Shown in pieces: positions 62,917 through 64,000 of a DNA stretch of 64,000 nucleotides. Under the pieces are notes generated by a model. The model was given only the letters and a program-made list of their open reading frames with translations. It had not been told where the DNA came from and searched no databases. Numbering within the stretch: position 1 is the first letter of the stretch; each line of letters opens with the position of its first letter. This DNA is from Herpetosiphon aurantiacus DSM 785 (GTDB lineage Bacteria; Chloroflexota; Chloroflexia; Chloroflexales; Herpetosiphonaceae), in contig CP000876.1 of assembly GCA_000018565.1 (NCBI GenBank), forward strand, positions 1-64,000, given 5' to 3'. The translations under genes were made by a program, and so were the position numbers.

Positions 62917-63513
62917 TGCATGAACTCCTTGTGCAGAAGAATATGGTGACTCGGCTATGACTAAGCGATGTCGTGAGTCGGGCACCTCCTTGCGTTGATA
63001 GTAGGATAATAGGCTGTAACACGATTCACCTCGTCAACGCGTGTTCTGGAAGACAGTCTATAGGTTCAGTGGCGACAAAAAGTCTACAGAATGCAAAGTA
63101 CTGGAAGTACAGAGCATGCTAAGTCACCATGTCGTGGCTTAGCGTGTACAGAGCTAGACTTGTGGCCTCTCCTACCAGAGCGGAGGTCTTGACCTAGGAA
63201 AATGTCAACCTGCTGAGCATATGCTGCCCTTTGTGCTAACATAGGTAAGACAGATCTAGTCTATGAATCTTAAGTCGAGGGCCGCAAGGGATTTAAAACG
63301 TCGATTTGTCAATCGTGCTCAGTGCCGAAGCACTTTCGTCTGAATCATTGCCCCGAGGTTGAGGAGGGCTGGACGCATTCCTGCGGGGTTTTGGCAGGTT
63401 TTTTCGCTCATCCGCGCCGCCGCTGGCCGATTACCACGCAAAGCGTGGTCTTGTCTTGTCACCGCCATGTCGATATCCACATCACGACCACCCGCTCTAC
63501 GGCGGGTGGTTTT
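62917..63513. other. Upstream region of the vitellogenin-like gene, IS ends and a terminator
   Basis: 63126-63146 is an end fragment of the 1930-bp IS (CACCATGTCGTGGCTTAGCG). 63234-63285 is a decayed copy of the IS3 end at 53886-53937. 63487-63510 is a hairpin (accacccgc / gcgggtggt) with a T-run on the plus strand. No gene is supported. Confidence 0.6.
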
Positions 63514-64000
63514 TTATTCCCGCCCGACCAATGGCAGCCAGACCCGCTGCGGCGTAGGCGAAACCCGCAGTACCGTGGCCGGATTCCCCAAGAGCAACAT
63601 TGTGCGCAGCGCATCAATACAACATTGTCCCGTGATCGCCAGTTCAAGCACTCCGGCCTCGGTCATCTGTCCCAACGTTGGCCGAGGCAGCGTCATGGCC
63701 GCCGTCACTAATCCATGCTGGAGGTGATCGTGCCCATGGGCCACTCCCAAACCACTTGATCCCCACGTTGCCAGCGCCCCGCCATCGGGATGCAGCACCA
63801 GCGCCTCATCGAGCGTGGTTCCGCGCGGGCTGGGCTGGTGGAAGGCACTGGTCAGGCAGGTCAAGGCCAGCAGCAGCGGCAGGCGCTCGCCATTGCGCAG
63901 ATCTCCAACCGCATTCAGATCCAACAACCCACGCGGCTCGATGCGCGGATCAGTCACGGCCCACTGGTAGGCGTGACTATGACCCGTGTACTGCATCAGC
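63514..64000 (-). CDS. C25 (gingipain-like) cysteine peptidase, C-terminal part, runs off the window
   Basis: The gene continues beyond 64000; the visible part is ~162 residues. YTGHSHAYQWA holds the catalytic His region and LLLALTCLTSAF the catalytic Cys, followed by TTLDEALVLHPDGGALATWG and SSGLGVAHGHDHLQHGLV, all typical of peptidase family C25. The GC-rich composition resembles the 1-4 kb region. Family members are secreted or surface peptidases; the signal peptide would be outside the window. Confidence 0.85.
   Translation of the reverse strand, partial: LMQYTGHSHAYQWAVTDPRIEPRGLLDLNAVGDLRNGERLPLLLALTCLTSAFHQPSPRGTTLDEALVLHPDGGALATWGSSGLGVAHGHDHLQHGLVTAAMTLPRPTLGQMTEAGVLELAITGQCCIDALRTMLLLGNPATVLRVSPTPQRVWLPLVGRE

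Noticed and set aside
63204-63230. Single TGTCAAC at about 63205 as a fourth SARP-like promoter
   Set aside because: No second repeat at 11 bp and no -10 at the proper distance; it lies in IS debris.

Overview
The window looks like an accessory, mobile-element-rich region of a moderately GC-rich filamentous bacterium, most likely a Chloroflexota of the Herpetosiphon type. That is inference from gene content: SARP/AfsR-style regulation, a GxGYxYP-family exoprotein, a gingipain-like C25 peptidase, a graspetide-type RiPP cluster and many degenerate insertion sequences. It may be a large plasmid or an integrated element. The left part carries a helicase, a RadC-like protein, a SWIM protein, an FtsK-like ATPase and a ParM/ParR partition pair. 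No rRNA, tRNA or CRISPR array was seen.

Layout. 1-4550: helicase-like protein without a visible Walker A, small basic membrane protein, RadC-like JAB protein, SWIM zinc-finger protein and a gene broken by one in-frame TGA. 4800-10177 (minus): a 1446-residue beta-rich protein with nine C-terminal 29-residue repeats, in an operon with an endonuclease/exonuclease/phosphatase-fold protein. 10585-12528: Kup potassium transporter. 13035-17052: four-TM protein, FtsK-like ATPase, ParR-like and ParM-like proteins and a repeat-built centromere. 17136-17541 and 22793-23196: two paralogous cassettes, each a ~96-residue HTH protein followed by a short two-hairpin RNA. 17604-22723: GxGYxYP exoprotein, MerR regulator with a leaderless promoter, alpha/beta hydrolase. 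23286-26896: broken VOC gene, DUF433 protein, XRE plus nucleotidyltransferase pair, small proteins.

27614-30108 is the most interesting locus: a 52-residue precursor peptide, an ATP-grasp ligase of the graspetide class and a PpiC-related maturation protein. The precursor lies behind a promoter with two TGTCAAC repeats 11 bp apart. The same geometry (repeat, N4, repeat, N10, TATRRT-like -10) occurs upstream of a secreted CARDB-like protein (34870-35409) and a secreted beta-helix protein (50063-51475). A 1056-residue AfsR/SARP-type regulator lies at 40715-43885. I infer one regulon: a SARP switching on a modified peptide and two exoproteins.

From 30100 onward the DNA is a mosaic of nested and decayed insertion sequences: an IS481-like element holding a second element; IS256 holding IS1182 holding ISL3; inverted IS110-like remnants around a secreted V8-like protease and a cupin; an IS91 transposase with a truncated tyrosine recombinase; two identical 306-bp TA-flanked MITEs; and many IS3/IS481 fragments. 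Surviving genes among them include a macrolide-type glycosyltransferase, a six-TM protein, a DUF2992 protein, an APH-like kinase, a cyclase-family protein lacking two metal-site histidines, a secreted vitellogenin-N-like HEAT protein and, at the right edge, a truncated C25 peptidase.
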